Positions 39,135 to 48,886 of a stretch of DNA of 64,000 nucleotides are shown in pieces. The stretch spans positions 86,666 to 150,665 of the forward strand of contig JAHDCD010000006.1 of assembly GCA_020630095.1 (NCBI GenBank), in the 5' to 3' direction. Position numbers and translations under genes: made by a program. The DNA is from Rickettsiales bacterium. Its GTDB lineage: Bacteria; Pseudomonadota; Alphaproteobacteria; Rickettsiales; UBA8987. The number at the start of each line of letters is the position of its first letter. Within the stretch, counting starts at the first letter, position 1. The notes beneath the pieces are model-generated. The model did no database searches. It saw nothing but the letters and a program-made list of their open reading frames with translations, and was not told the origin of the DNA.

Positions 39135-39821
39135 TTACTTATTAAGCTTTAACAGCTCCTTTTCAATCTCTAACCTAAGCTTTTCTTGGGAATTATCATC
39201 CAAATCTTTAGGTATTTCAAACTGCTTACCCATCTCAAACTCTATTGTAGCAAATGGTTTTGGGATTAACATATTATCCCAACTATTTAATTCCCACGCA
39301 CGCGATATAGTATAACCAAAGCATACAAGCTTCATCTTTGTAACTTGTGCTATCGGTATTAGATTATCTTTAATCTGATACTTAGGTCCACGCGGCCCAT
39401 CTGGCGTTATAGCAATATGATCACCGCTTTTAACAGCCTTACGAATTTCTTTAATAGCCTTACTGCCGCCTCTATCCTTAACTGTTCCTTTTTTGCTATC
39501 TTTATCAGATGAGCCACGAATTTGCTTTATACCAAACAAGCGCAAAACCTTAGATAACAACTCACCATCTCCATGTTTTGAAACTACAGTATTAACTTTA
39601 CGCAAATTTTTCTTAGATGATAAATACGGACACAGCGCAACCTTATTATGCCAAAGCAGATAAGTGAAACTCTCGCCTGTTGCCTCTAAGGCATCACGCT
39701 CATCTTTGTTTTTCCAGCTAACTTTCGAAGTGCGATAACAGAAGATAATATATAAATATAATATCAACGCAGCAAACCACGATGAAGCTATATATTTCCC
39801 TGTTTTCTTAAGTGAAGGCAT
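39135..39821 (-). CDS. DUF374-type lysophospholipid acyltransferase family protein
   Basis: 228 residues. One N-terminal membrane helix (about 13-30) precedes an acyltransferase-like domain: YLLWHNKVALCPYL near 54-67, VVSKHGDGELLSKVLRLFG, then IRGSSDKDSKKG, then ITPDGPRGPKYQIKDNLIPIA near 136-156. This is the DUF374 form, thought to act in lipid A or phospholipid acylation. The start lies 34 bases inside the 3' end of prmC, so the two are tightly coupled. The stop touches a dispersed repeat. Confidence 0.85.
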   Translation of the reverse strand: MPSLKKTGKYIASSWFAALILYLYIIFCYRTSKVSWKNKDERDALEATGESFTYLLWHNKVALCPYLSSKKNLRKVNTVVSKHGDGELLSKVLRLFGIKQIRGSSDKDSKKGTVKDRGGSKAIKEIRKAVKSGDHIAITPDGPRGPKYQIKDNLIPIAQVTKMKLVCFGYTISRAWELNSWDNMLIPKPFATIEFEMGKQFEIPKDLDDNSQEKLRLEIEKELLKLNK

Positions 39822-40591
39822 CTAGATATTCCAGCTAAGTCTTTGTGAATTTCTACAAGCCTTAGCCCTACTCTATTAAAAATAGACTCTACGTCAAGCT
39901 CTTGCCCCTTACCTATTTCTAAAAACAAATCTCCATCGTCCTTTAGAAAATCATTAACACGCGATGCTATTTGCTTATAGGCGGTTAAGCCATTACCATT
40001 ATCAGTTAGCGCTTCACGCGGTTCAAACGCTTTGAAATCAAGCCCATCATAATCATTTTGTGATATATATGGTGGGTTAGATATAACAATATCGAACTTT
40101 TTATTCGATTCAAAATCTAACCACCCAATATTCTCAAAATTAATATCAACTTCATGCTCTCTTGCATTCTCTTGAGCAACTTTTAACGCTTCACTAGAAA
40201 TATCTATAGCCTTTAAACTATAAACTTTTTGCATTTCCTTAGCCAAGGTAATTATCAAACAACCTGTTCCAACTCCAAGCTCAAGAACAGAACCTTCTAT
40301 ACCCAACATCGCCTCAACCAAACATTCACTATCAGGGCGAGGGTCAAGCGTATGTTCATTAGTCTTAAAACGTCTGCCATAAAACTCTTTATAACCAATA
40401 ATTTTTGCTATCGGCTCACCTAACTTTCTACGCTGAACTGCTTTGCTATAAGGGGATTCATCAAATTCTTTATCCATTGAAAGGTAAATCTTCTCTCGTG
40501 ACAATTCAAAGAAATGCTCTGCTAAAATGCGCGCTTCATTAGGCTCAATAATCCCAGATGCCTTAGCTAATATATTCTTTAATAAGTCCAT
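39788..40591 (-). CDS. prmC: Release-factor glutamine methyltransferase PrmC (HemK)
   Basis: 267 residues. It methylates the GGQ Gln of release factors 1 and 2. The N-terminal helical bundle is followed by PIAKIIGYKEFYGRRF near 59-74, the SAM-binding VLELGVGTGCLII, and the catalytic NPPYIS near 166-171. The C-terminal part keeps LEIGKGQE. It overlaps the DUF218 gene upstream (29 bases) and the acyltransferase gene downstream (34 bases), all on the minus strand. No prfA is adjacent. Confidence 0.95.
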   Translation of the reverse strand: MDLLKNILAKASGIIEPNEARILAEHFFELSREKIYLSMDKEFDESPYSKAVQRRKLGEPIAKIIGYKEFYGRRFKTNEHTLDPRPDSECLVEAMLGIEGSVLELGVGTGCLIITLAKEMQKVYSLKAIDISSEALKVAQENAREHEVDINFENIGWLDFESNKKFDIVISNPPYISQNDYDGLDFKAFEPREALTDNGNGLTAYKQIASRVNDFLKDDGDLFLEIGKGQELDVESIFNRVGLRLVEIHKDLAGISRCLHLRKQGNI

Positions 40592-41102
40592 TCACCCACA
40601 CAAAAACAAATTTATGATACTCCGAGAAAAGTATCTTTAACCCTCTAACAGATAATAACTTAGTACCATTCACCGGATACTTAACAAACTCAGCATCGGA
40701 ATATTTAGATGCAATTAACTCGCTCCTCGGCATATGATAATTAGAGGTTATTAAATAAACTTTATCCTCCTTAGAGAACCATTCTTTTATCTCCTCTCCA
40801 TTTTCTTCGGTAGTAGTTGCATCACGGCCAAGAATTATCGAAGTTTTATATTCATCATAATCAATATCTCCAAATAGCTCTTTCTCTGACTGCGTATTAA
40901 TAGCATTATTAACACCCGTTATATAAAGCTTAATAATTTTACCTTCTTTAAGAAGCTCAACCCCTTTATATATGCGCCCATAATCGCCAGTAAAAACTAC
41001 CGCTTTATTAGCTATCTCTTCAGGCTTTTTATCTTGAATAATCACATATCCAACAAAGGCAATAAAGCCCACAAGCCATATTTTCATTAAAGATTTAATC
41101 AT
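40563..41102 (-). CDS. DUF218 (YdcF/SanA/ElyC-type) envelope protein
   Basis: 179 residues. A membrane anchor at about 7-23 is followed by the DUF218 fold: KAVVFTGDYGRIYKGVELLKEGK, KLYITGVNN, IILGRDATTTEENGEEI and VYLITSNYHMPRSELIAS. DUF218 proteins are linked to envelope integrity in other bacteria, but the biochemical role is not settled. It is preceded by the carbonic-anhydrase-like gene with a gap of 10 bases and overlaps prmC. Confidence 0.8.
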   Translation of the reverse strand: MIKSLMKIWLVGFIAFVGYVIIQDKKPEEIANKAVVFTGDYGRIYKGVELLKEGKIIKLYITGVNNAINTQSEKELFGDIDYDEYKTSIILGRDATTTEENGEEIKEWFSKEDKVYLITSNYHMPRSELIASKYSDAEFVKYPVNGTKLLSVRGLKILFSEYHKFVFVWVNGLIKEYIS

Positions 41103-41112
41103 AAAACTTCAC

Positions 41113-41649
41113 TTATAAATAATCGTTCTTCAACTTTATATAATTCTCTCGTGATTTTGTAATAAACGCAGTTTCTTCATCACTCATATCACGCAATTTT
41201 TTAGCTGGTGAACCTGCCCAAACTTCGCCTTTAACCGTTTGTTTCCTTGGCGGAAGGAACGCATTTGCAGCCAACCAACTACCTTCAACCACTGTGGCAA
41301 AATCAACCACACTTGACCCCATACCAACAAAGCAATTATCCTCAATTGTACATGCATGAATAAGCGCTAAATGACCAACAGTAACCCCTTTACCAATATT
41401 AACGGGTCCACCGCCATCATCAACTTTACTATTAAAATGAGGGCGCACTGTGTGGATTATTGTACCATCCTGAATATTACTACCCTCGCCTACTTTAATA
41501 TAGTTCACATCACCGCGTAGCACGCAATTATACCAAATACCCACATCTGGTCCTATTTCAACATCACCAATAATCACCGCATTTTCAGCAATAAAAGCAG
41601 ATTCGTGGATCTTCGGCATAACACCCTTATATGGAAGTATTAACGGCAT
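41113..41649 (-). CDS. Gamma-carbonic-anhydrase-like hexapeptide-repeat protein
   Basis: 178 residues. Left-handed beta-helix with hexapeptide repeats, e.g. AVIIGDVEIGPDVGIWYNCVLRGD. The metal-type His are present in IIHTVRPHF and VTVGHLALIHACTIED. The C-terminal helix is AFITKSRENYIKLKNDYL. It fits the PaaY/YrdA/gamma-CA group, whose activity varies between members. First gene of the leftward operon with the DUF218 gene, prmC and the acyltransferase. A 44-bp perfect palindrome lies in its upstream region. Confidence 0.88.
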   Translation of the reverse strand: MPLILPYKGVMPKIHESAFIAENAVIIGDVEIGPDVGIWYNCVLRGDVNYIKVGEGSNIQDGTIIHTVRPHFNSKVDDGGGPVNIGKGVTVGHLALIHACTIEDNCFVGMGSSVVDFATVVEGSWLAANAFLPPRKQTVKGEVWAGSPAKKLRDMSDEETAFITKSRENYIKLKNDYL

Positions 41650-41697
41650 ATTTCATTGATAGTTTAACTAAATTTTGAGTCAATAATAGTTAATTTA

Positions 41698-41741
41698 ATC
41701 TATATACCTATATACCAATATTGGTATATAGGTATATAGAT
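41698..41741. repeat. 44-bp perfect palindrome in a divergent promoter region
   Basis: Left arm ATCTATATACCTATATACCA plus AT is followed by its exact reverse complement, no spacer. It lies between the divergent gamma-carbonic-anhydrase-like and RND genes. It could be an operator or a cruciform, or a selfish palindrome as elsewhere in this window. Confidence 0.8.
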
Positions 41742-41832
41742 ATATAAAATCAAATTATCATTTAATTTCAATATATTAATATTTCCACTAAACTTCATTG
41801 ACTATTTTTTCTAATTATTAGATGCTCTAAAA

Positions 41833-44094
41833 ATGCACTTTGGAGAATTCATTGTAAGAAACAGACTAATCGTAATTATTACCTGCATACTTGCTATAAT
41901 GGCGGCGGCGTACGGAGGTTCAAAATTACGCTTTGAAAATAATTACCGCGTATTTTTCTCTGAGGATAACCCTCAATTAATCGCCTTCGAAGAGTTCCAA
42001 AAAACCTTCACTAAAACCGACAATATCTTAATTACCATAAAACCAGATAATGGTGATATATACTCCGCCAAAATGGTTCAACTTATCGCCGAACTAACTG
42101 AGAAATCTTGGCAGACACCTTATTCAACCCGCGTTGATTCACTAACTAATTATCAGCATACATTCGCTGAAGATGAAGACCTTATAGTTGAAGATTTACT
42201 TCGTGTTCCGCATTTAATGGAAGAAGTTGGCGACACCGAACCAACTATAAAAGGCAGGTTAGTTTCTGAAAATGCCGATGCCACAGGTGTTAACATAACT
42301 GTTAATTTACCAATGAAAGACCCTGCCGAAGTTATAGAAGCTGGCATGTATGCTAGGCAAATGATTGCCGAGATGGAACAAAAATACCCGCAAGTTACAT
42401 TCGCCCTATCCGGCGTAGTAATGATGAACAACGCTTTCCAAGAATCATCTATGAACGACATGATGACCTTAGTACCTTTAATGTACTTAGTTATCATTAT
42501 CGTAATGTTCGTTTTATTGCGCTCATTATTATCGGTAATAGCTACAATATTCTTAATCGGCTTTTCTGTAATGGGTGCAATGGGCCTAGCAGGCTGGTTC
42601 GGCATACCATTAACGCCACCATCAGCATCAGCCCCTACAATTATATTAACGCTCGCCGTAGCAGATTCTATCCACTTCTTAATAACCATGCTTAAAGAAA
42701 TGGCTCGCGGATTATCCCGCCGTGATGCCATAGTAGAATCCATTCGAATAAATTTAATGCCAATATTCTTAACCTCAGTAACAACAGCTATTGGTTTCTT
42801 AGCACTAAACTTTTCAGATGCCCCACCATTCCGCGACCTTGGTAACATAACTGCAATGGGCGTAATGATAGCTTTCGTACTTTCCGTAACATTTTTACCT
42901 GCCGTAATTTCTTACCTACCTATTAAAAGCCGTTTGTCAGCATCAGATTCAGAAAGCTCAACAATGGAAAAGATAGCCAACTTCGCAATCAATAAACGCC
43001 GTGCAATAGTGCCATTCTTTATAATCCTTCTTGGCATACTTACATACGGCGCAACGCAATTAAAACTTAATGATGAGTTCGTTAAATACTTCGATGAACG
43101 CATTAAATTCCGCACCGATACCGACTTCACCAATCAAAACCTAACCGGCATTTATGTTATCGAATTCCCTGTTGGCGCATCTGAACCACAAGGTATTAAC
43201 GAACCCGAATATCTTAACAACTTAGAGAAGTTCGCTAACTGGTTATCTGAACAGCCTGAAGTTCGCCATATATATTCCGTAGGCGATATTGTTAAGCGTT
43301 TAAATAAAAACATGAACCGCGATGAAGAACAATATTATGATATTCCAGAATCACGCGAACTTGCCGCGCAATATCTATTCCTATACGAGCTTTCATTACC
43401 ACAAGGCCTTGAAGTTAATGACCGCATAAATATCGACAAATCTCAAACGCGCTTAACTGCAACTCTTTATGATATCTCCGCAGAAAAAATGCGTGAACTA
43501 GAAATACGCGCCAACCAATGGCAAGCAAATAATTTACCAGAATATATGCGTACGCTTGGTACATCAACTAACCTAATGTTCGCCCATATTTCCAAGCGTA
43601 ACATTGAGAGCATGAACAAAGGTAACTTAATTGCCTTTGTTCTAATATCATTAGCTATCGGCATTGCATTACGCTCATTTAAGCTAGGCGTATTATCTTT
43701 AATACCAAACATGATACCTGCCTTAATGGCACTTGGCACATGGGGCTTCTTATCCGGAGATGTTAACCTTGCAGTTGCTATCATCGTTGCTCTATCACTT
43801 GGTATTATTGTAGATGATACCGTTCATATACTCTCAAAATACCAACGCGGAAGGAAAGAGAAGGGGTTAAGCGTAGAAGATTCTATACGATACTCATTTA
43901 AAACCACCGGCGCAGCATTATTTGTAACAACAGTAATATTAGCTTGTGGTTTCGGAGTTTTAGCAACATCCGCCTTTGCACTAAACTCTATAACAGGAAT
44001 TTTAGTATCAATAACAATCGTATGCGCATTAATAGCAGACTTCTTCCTACTTCCTGCTGTATTAATCGCCATCGAAAAACTAGGTAAAAAATAA
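41833..44094 (+). CDS. RND-family (MMPL/SSD-type) transporter
   Basis: 753 residues, about 12 membrane helices in two halves. The first helix is near 10-28. A periplasmic loop with NNYRVFFSEDNPQLIAFEEF follows, then helices 2-6 around residues 215-365 (MTLVPLMYLVIIIVMFVLLR). The second half repeats the plan, with helices near 390-410 and 598-750. TM4-type motif TIILTLAVADSIHFL and its counterpart IIVALSLGIIVDDTVHIL carry the Asp residues expected for proton coupling. It is the first of a three-gene cassette with a lipoprotein-sorting-like protein and a beta-barrel. Likely exports lipid-like or hydrophobic cargo. Confidence 0.88.
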   Translation: MHFGEFIVRNRLIVIITCILAIMAAAYGGSKLRFENNYRVFFSEDNPQLIAFEEFQKTFTKTDNILITIKPDNGDIYSAKMVQLIAELTEKSWQTPYSTRVDSLTNYQHTFAEDEDLIVEDLLRVPHLMEEVGDTEPTIKGRLVSENADATGVNITVNLPMKDPAEVIEAGMYARQMIAEMEQKYPQVTFALSGVVMMNNAFQESSMNDMMTLVPLMYLVIIIVMFVLLRSLLSVIATIFLIGFSVMGAMGLAGWFGIPLTPPSASAPTIILTLAVADSIHFLITMLKEMARGLSRRDAIVESIRINLMPIFLTSVTTAIGFLALNFSDAPPFRDLGNITAMGVMIAFVLSVTFLPAVISYLPIKSRLSASDSESSTMEKIANFAINKRRAIVPFFIILLGILTYGATQLKLNDEFVKYFDERIKFRTDTDFTNQNLTGIYVIEFPVGASEPQGINEPEYLNNLEKFANWLSEQPEVRHIYSVGDIVKRLNKNMNRDEEQYYDIPESRELAAQYLFLYELSLPQGLEVNDRINIDKSQTRLTATLYDISAEKMRELEIRANQWQANNLPEYMRTLGTSTNLMFAHISKRNIESMNKGNLIAFVLISLAIGIALRSFKLGVLSLIPNMIPALMALGTWGFLSGDVNLAVAIIVALSLGIIVDDTVHILSKYQRGRKEKGLSVEDSIRYSFKTTGAALFVTTVILACGFGVLATSAFALNSITGILVSITIVCALIADFFLLPAVLIAIEKLGKK

Positions 44095-44103
44095 ACATTC
44101 CGT

Positions 44104-44173
44104 GTCATCCCCGCGAAAGCGGGGATCTCAGGAATTATGACCAAAGAAAGATTCCCGCCTACGCGGGAATGAC
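44104..44173. repeat. GTCATCCCCGCG-family palindromic repeat, copy 1
   Basis: GTCATCCCCGCGAAAGCGGGG at the left and TACGCGGGAATGAC at the right, about 70 bases. Lies between the RND gene and the next gene. Confidence 0.85.
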
Positions 44174-44196
44174 AACAATAAAAACAAGTAAATAAA

Positions 44197-45075
44197 ATGA
44201 AAAAACTACTTATAATTTTAATTATAATTTCCACCTTCAGTAATTTTACCGAAGCTAGAACAGCTGAAGAAATATTATCTCAGGTAAAAGCCAACCAAAA
44301 TACTGGGTTGAGCAATGATTTAGAAAGCTCAAATATCCCGTACGAAGAAGAACTTGGTTATGAAATCGCTCAAGAAGCAGATGCCCGCGATGAAGGTTTT
44401 GGTGATACAATAGTTGATATAAAAATGACCCTTACCAACGCATCTGGTAAAACATCAACTCGCCTTTCTACAAGCAAAACTTTTGAAACTCCTGAAAAAG
44501 ATCTAGGTGATTTATCAATCACTATATTCTCTACCCCGCGCGATATTAAAGGCACAGCATCTTTAACTCATTCCAAAATTCTAGAACCAGATGACCAGTG
44601 GATTTTCTTACCCGCATTGAAACGCGTTAAACGCATTTCATCACGCAATAAATCTGGTTCTTATGTTGGTTCAGAATTTGCCTTTGAAGATTTATCATCT
44701 CGTGAAGTACAAAAATTCTCGTATAAATATTTAAAAACTGAACCTTGCCCTAATACAGTTAAAGCCGATTGCTTCGTTGTAGAAAATTATCCTGAATATG
44801 AATATTCTGGCTACACAAAACAAATCGGCTGGATAGACACAAAAGAATTCCGCCCTATTAAAATTGATTTTTATGATCGTAAAAACTCGCTATTAAAAAC
44901 TCTAACTTATGAGCAGTATAACCAATATTTAGGCAAGTACTGGAGACCAGATATCATGGAGATGGTTAACCATCAAAATGGTAAATCCACTAAATTAGAA
45001 TGGAGTAATTACCGCTTCAAAACCGGCTTAAAAGACTCTGATTTCAAAAAAGCAAAACTGAAAAATGCTAGGTAA
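44197..45075 (+). CDS. Outer-membrane lipoprotein-sorting-like (LolA-fold) protein
   Basis: 292 residues with a signal peptide (MKKLLIILIIISTFSNFTEA). The pattern KMTLTNASGKTSTRLSTSKTF, then KGTASLTHSKILEPDDQWIFLPALKRVKRISS, then YVGSEFAFEDLSSREVQKF matches proteins annotated as outer-membrane lipoprotein-sorting proteins that accompany RND/MMPL transporters. The beta-sheet half-barrel of LolA binds lipid tails. It overlaps the downstream gene by 11 bases. A role in moving lipid-like cargo across the periplasm is inferred. Confidence 0.8.
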   Translation: MKKLLIILIIISTFSNFTEARTAEEILSQVKANQNTGLSNDLESSNIPYEEELGYEIAQEADARDEGFGDTIVDIKMTLTNASGKTSTRLSTSKTFETPEKDLGDLSITIFSTPRDIKGTASLTHSKILEPDDQWIFLPALKRVKRISSRNKSGSYVGSEFAFEDLSSREVQKFSYKYLKTEPCPNTVKADCFVVENYPEYEYSGYTKQIGWIDTKEFRPIKIDFYDRKNSLLKTLTYEQYNQYLGKYWRPDIMEMVNHQNGKSTKLEWSNYRFKTGLKDSDFKKAKLKNAR

Positions 45076-46339
45076 AATCTTTAAATTTGTCATCCCCGCA
45101 CTCCACTTTGTCATCCCCGCGAAAGCGGGGATCTCATCGATCTTAAAAAAGATTCCCGCTTTCGCAGGGATAACAATACTCGCTTTCAGCACTAATACTA
45201 ATGCTGAAATATCTGGCTACATAGCATCTGAAACCAGAGCCTTCTGGGAGGATGCTAAATTTGAAGCACTAGGGCAAAAGCAAGGCACACAAACCGCTAT
45301 AATTATTGAACCCGAATTAATTGATGAATTTAATGATGGCACAGACCACGTAAAATTCACACCTTACATTCGCCTTGATTCACTAGACTCTAACCGCTCA
45401 TATTTCGACATACGCGAATTATATTGGCAAACTGAACAAGATAATTTCGACTTCCTTCTAGGCTTTAGTTCTGTCTATTGGGGTGTAGCTGAAAGCCGCC
45501 ATTTAGTAGACATTGTAAATGCAAAAGACTCCCGCGTAGATATCGACGAAGAAGATAAACTAGGTCAGCTAATGGCTCGCCTTCGCTACCATACAGATTA
45601 CGGCTCACTAGAAGCAATCCTAATGCCATACTTCAGAGAAGGGGAATTTGTTAGTAAAAAATCTCGCTTATCTATCCCGCTAGAAATTTTGGATGGCACT
45701 TATGAATCCAATAAGGAAGAACAACATTTAGATTTAGCCTTACGCTACAGCCATTCATTTTCTGATTACGATATCGGAATACATTATTTCCACGGCACAA
45801 CGCGCGAGCCACTATTTATCCCAACATCATTAACTACAGCAACACCATTCTATCAAATTATCGACCAAGTAGGTGTAGACATTCAAGCAACTTACGATGC
45901 TTTATTATTAAAATTTGAAGGTATTTACCGCAAAGGGCAAGGCATTGGTGATCAAGAATTCTTCGCCGCTGTTGCTGGCTTTGAATACTCATTTTATAAT
46001 ATAGCTGATAAAGATATCGACATCGGAATACTAGCCGAATATCAATTCCAAGAAGATGATTATCTGCCAACCGGCATAAAGCCATTATCTAATAACGATT
46101 TATTCATCGGCACACGTTTAACATTTAATGATACACAAGATACCGCAATTTTAGCTGGTGGAATAATTGACCTTGATGATCAATCTACTTCCTTTTTAAT
46201 TGAAGCTGAACGTAGAATAGGCGATAGATTAAAAATCGAAGCAACCGCCCGCTTCTTCACTAACGTTGATACCTTAAATCCACTCTTCGCCTTCGAAAAA
46301 GACGACCATTTCATCCTAAACCTAGCTTACTATTTTTAG
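45065..46339 (+). CDS. Outer-membrane beta-barrel protein of the RND cassette
   Basis: 424 residues. The start overlaps the previous gene by 11 bases. The N-terminal 50 residues form an odd signal peptide: [18 protein letters not shown] and [10 protein letters not shown] are direct translations of a dispersed repeat (45109-45173). Cleavage is expected after NTNA near 49. The mature protein has many amphipathic strands ([50 protein letters not shown]) and ends in [10 protein letters not shown], a barrel-type C-terminal Phe. Similar barrels accompany RND/lipoprotein-sorting genes elsewhere. Confidence 0.75.
   Translation: MLGKIFKFVIPALHFVIPAKAGISSILKKIPAFAGITILAFSTNTNAEISGYIASETRAFWEDAKFEALGQKQGTQTAIIIEPELIDEFNDGTDHVKFTPYIRLDSLDSNRSYFDIRELYWQTEQDNFDFLLGFSSVYWGVAESRHLVDIVNAKDSRVDIDEEDKLGQLMARLRYHTDYGSLEAILMPYFREGEFVSKKSRLSIPLEILDGTYESNKEEQHLDLALRYSHSFSDYDIGIHYFHGTTREPLFIPTSLTTATPFYQIIDQVGVDIQATYDALLLKFEGIYRKGQGIGDQEFFAAVAGFEYSFYNIADKDIDIGILAEYQFQEDDYLPTGIKPLSNNDLFIGTRLTFNDTQDTAILAGGIIDLDDQSTSFLIEAERRIGDRLKIEATARFFTNVDTLNPLFAFEKDDHFILNLAYYF
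45109..45173. repeat. GTCATCCCCGCG-family repeat inside a coding region, copy 2
   Basis: GTCATCCCCGCGAAAGCGGGG and, at the right, ATTCCCGCTTTCGCAGGGAT. A partial extra left end (GTCATCCCCGCA) lies just before it at 45088-45099. It is read in frame as part of a signal peptide. Confidence 0.85.
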
Positions 46340-48123
46340 TCACCGGTCTTAAGGACATTAATGAATGCCGAATTTGGAATTTCAACATTACCGAATGAGC
46401 GCATTTTCTTCTTACCTTTCTTCTGCTTTTCTAGAAGCTTCTTCTTACGCGTAATATCACCACCATAACATTTAGCCGTAACATCCTTACGCATTGCAGA
46501 AACAGTTTCACGCGCCACAATTTTACCACCAATCGCCGCTTGTAATGCTATCTTAAACAACTGCCTAGGTATTAAGTCTTGCAAACGTTTACACATCTCA
46601 CGGCCACGCGTTTCCGCCTGACTTCTATGCACCATCGCCGATAACGCATCTACCGGCTCCTGATTAACCAATATTGAAAGCTTAACAACATCACTTTCCT
46701 TATACCCATCAACTTCCCAATCAAAAGATGCATAACCCGAAGTAATAGATTTCAACTTATCATAAAAATCGAATACAATTTCATTCAACGGCAACTCATA
46801 AACAAGCATTGCACGTGAGCCAACATAAGTAAGATCTTTCTGAACTCCACGCTTACGGGTACATAAATCTAGCACACCACCAAGATACTCATCTGGCACT
46901 AAAATAGTTGCCTTAATCCATGGCTCAAAAGTTTTCGCAATAGTAGTTGGCTCAGGGTAATCAGCCGGATTATGCAGTTCGATATTCTCGCCATCATTCA
47001 TTTCCAAATTATAAACTACTGATGGCGAAGTTGTAATTAAGTCTAAATCAAACTCACGCTCCAAACGCTCCTGAATAATTTCTAAATGCAGTAGCCCTAA
47101 GAAACCACAACGGAAACCTAAGCCCAACGCGGCAGATGTTTCCTGCTCAAATTCAAATGATGCATCATTTAAATGCAACTTCTCAATCGCATCACGAAGC
47201 ATTTCAAAATCATCGCCCGATACAGGGAATAAACCACAAAATACTACTGGTAAATTCGGCTTAAAACCATCAAGAGCTTGCTCGCATGGCTTATCTTTAT
47301 GAGTGATCGTATCACCAACTTTGCAGTCTGCCACTTTCTTAATTGATGCCGTAATATAACCTAGTGACCCAGCCTCCAAAACCTTTGTTTCAATACGTTT
47401 CGGATCAAATACACCTACTAAATCAACGGTATATTCTGCACCGCTCATCATCATTTTAATCTTATCACCTTTGCGTATAGTCCCCTCGGTAACGCGTATT
47501 AAAATCATCACACCCAAGTACGGGTCATACCAACTATCAATAAGTAGCGCTTGCAAAGGAGCTTCACTATTACCCTTCGGCGCAGGTAAACGTTCCGCAA
47601 TCGCATCCAATAATTCAGGAACACCTTCACCAGTTTTACCTGAAACCATCAACGCATCAGATGCATCAATACCAATTACATCTTCAATTTGCTGTTTAAT
47701 TCTATCAGGATCAGACGACGGCAAGTCAATCTTATTAAGCACAGGGATAATCTCATGATCATTCTCAATAGCCTGATAAACATTCGCTAATGTTTGCGCC
47801 TCAACCCCTTGTGTTGCGTCTACAATTAACAACGATCCTTCACATGATGCTAACGAGCGCGAAACCTCATAAGCAAAATCCACATGCCCTGGGGTATCCA
47901 TTAAATTAAACTCGTAATCCTTATATTTTAAATGAACAGTTTGCGCTTTAATAGTAATACCACGCTCGCGCTCAATATCCATATTATCAAGCAACTGACT
48001 CTGCATTTCACGCTTCTGAATCTCTGAACATTTCTCAATAATTCTATCCGCCAGCGTAGATTTACCATGATCAATATGGGCAATAATTGCAAAGTTTCTT
48101 ATATTTGATAAATCTCTAGTCAT
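46336..48123 (-). CDS. lepA: Elongation factor 4 (LepA)
   Basis: 595 residues, full length. Ribosome-associated GTPase. The G1 motif is [12 protein letters not shown] near 15-26, G3 is DTPGHVDF, and G4 is NKIDLP. The EF-G-like domains follow, and the LepA-specific C-terminal domain contains [24 protein letters not shown] and [17 protein letters not shown]. The end overlaps the convergent barrel gene by 4 bases. Divergent from queH. Confidence 0.97.
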   Translation of the reverse strand: MTRDLSNIRNFAIIAHIDHGKSTLADRIIEKCSEIQKREMQSQLLDNMDIERERGITIKAQTVHLKYKDYEFNLMDTPGHVDFAYEVSRSLASCEGSLLIVDATQGVEAQTLANVYQAIENDHEIIPVLNKIDLPSSDPDRIKQQIEDVIGIDASDALMVSGKTGEGVPELLDAIAERLPAPKGNSEAPLQALLIDSWYDPYLGVMILIRVTEGTIRKGDKIKMMMSGAEYTVDLVGVFDPKRIETKVLEAGSLGYITASIKKVADCKVGDTITHKDKPCEQALDGFKPNLPVVFCGLFPVSGDDFEMLRDAIEKLHLNDASFEFEQETSAALGLGFRCGFLGLLHLEIIQERLEREFDLDLITTSPSVVYNLEMNDGENIELHNPADYPEPTTIAKTFEPWIKATILVPDEYLGGVLDLCTRKRGVQKDLTYVGSRAMLVYELPLNEIVFDFYDKLKSITSGYASFDWEVDGYKESDVVKLSILVNQEPVDALSAMVHRSQAETRGREMCKRLQDLIPRQLFKIALQAAIGGKIVARETVSAMRKDVTAKCYGGDITRKKKLLEKQKKGKKKMRSFGNVEIPNSAFINVLKTGD

Positions 48124-48171
48124 TTTATTTGTAAATGAGTATATTGGTAGCCGTATCTATTGTAAAGAAAC

Positions 48172-48885
48172 ATGACTGAACTTAGCTTCAAAGAAATTCT
48201 ACAAGAACGTCCAGATATTAACCTTACGCCTCCAAATGGCGAAAAGAAAGTATTAATGCATTCATGCTGCGCACCTTGTTCTGGTGAACTTATTGAGGCT
48301 ATGATTAAGGAAGGCCTTGAGCTTACCATCTTTTTTTACAACCCTAATATTCATCCTCGTAAAGAGTATAATATTAGGAAGCAAGAGAATATACGTTACG
48401 CTGAAAAGCTTGGCATAGACTTTATAGATGCCGACTACGACGTTCAAAACTGGTTCGGCAAAGCCAAAGGCATGGAACTTGAACCTGAAAAAGGCAAGCG
48501 TTGCACCATGTGCTTCGACATGCGCTTCGTAAAAACCGCCGAATACGCAAAGGCTAACGGCTTCAATATATTTACTTCATCGTTAGGTATATCGCGCTGG
48601 AAAAATATGGAGCAAATTAACCGCTCCGGCGAGTTTGCGGCAAGCTTCCATGAAGGCACAACTTACTGGACATATAACTGGCGCAAATCTGGTGGCGGCG
48701 CACGCATGTACGACATCGCCAAGCGCGAAGAATTTTATAAACAAGAATATTGCGGATGCATTTACAGCCTTCGTGATACTAATAACTGGCGCAAAACAAA
48801 CGGCCGCGAAGAAATATCTATCGGCGAAGAATTCTACGCCGACAAAGTAGCCGAAGCACCATCTGAACACATAAGAGAAAATTAA
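48172..48885 (+). CDS. queH: Epoxyqueuosine reductase QueH
   Basis: 237 residues. The alternative, QueG-unrelated enzyme for the last step of tRNA queuosine synthesis. The motif [11 protein letters not shown] at 29-39 (Cys32, Cys33, Cys36), [10 protein letters not shown] at 57-66, the cluster/metal pair CTMC at 111-114 and CGC at 194-196 give the expected Cys pattern for the family. [17 protein letters not shown] fits the conserved middle. argJ begins one base after the stop, so the two are one transcript although functionally unrelated. Confidence 0.9.
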   Translation: MTELSFKEILQERPDINLTPPNGEKKVLMHSCCAPCSGELIEAMIKEGLELTIFFYNPNIHPRKEYNIRKQENIRYAEKLGIDFIDADYDVQNWFGKAKGMELEPEKGKRCTMCFDMRFVKTAEYAKANGFNIFTSSLGISRWKNMEQINRSGEFAASFHEGTTYWTYNWRKSGGGARMYDIAKREEFYKQEYCGCIYSLRDTNNWRKTNGREEISIGEEFYADKVAEAPSEHIREN

Positions 48886-48886
48886 A

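Noticed and set aside
42153..42848. 231-residue minus-strand open frame inside the RND gene
   Set aside because: Shadow of the conserved transporter; no independent start signal or family features.
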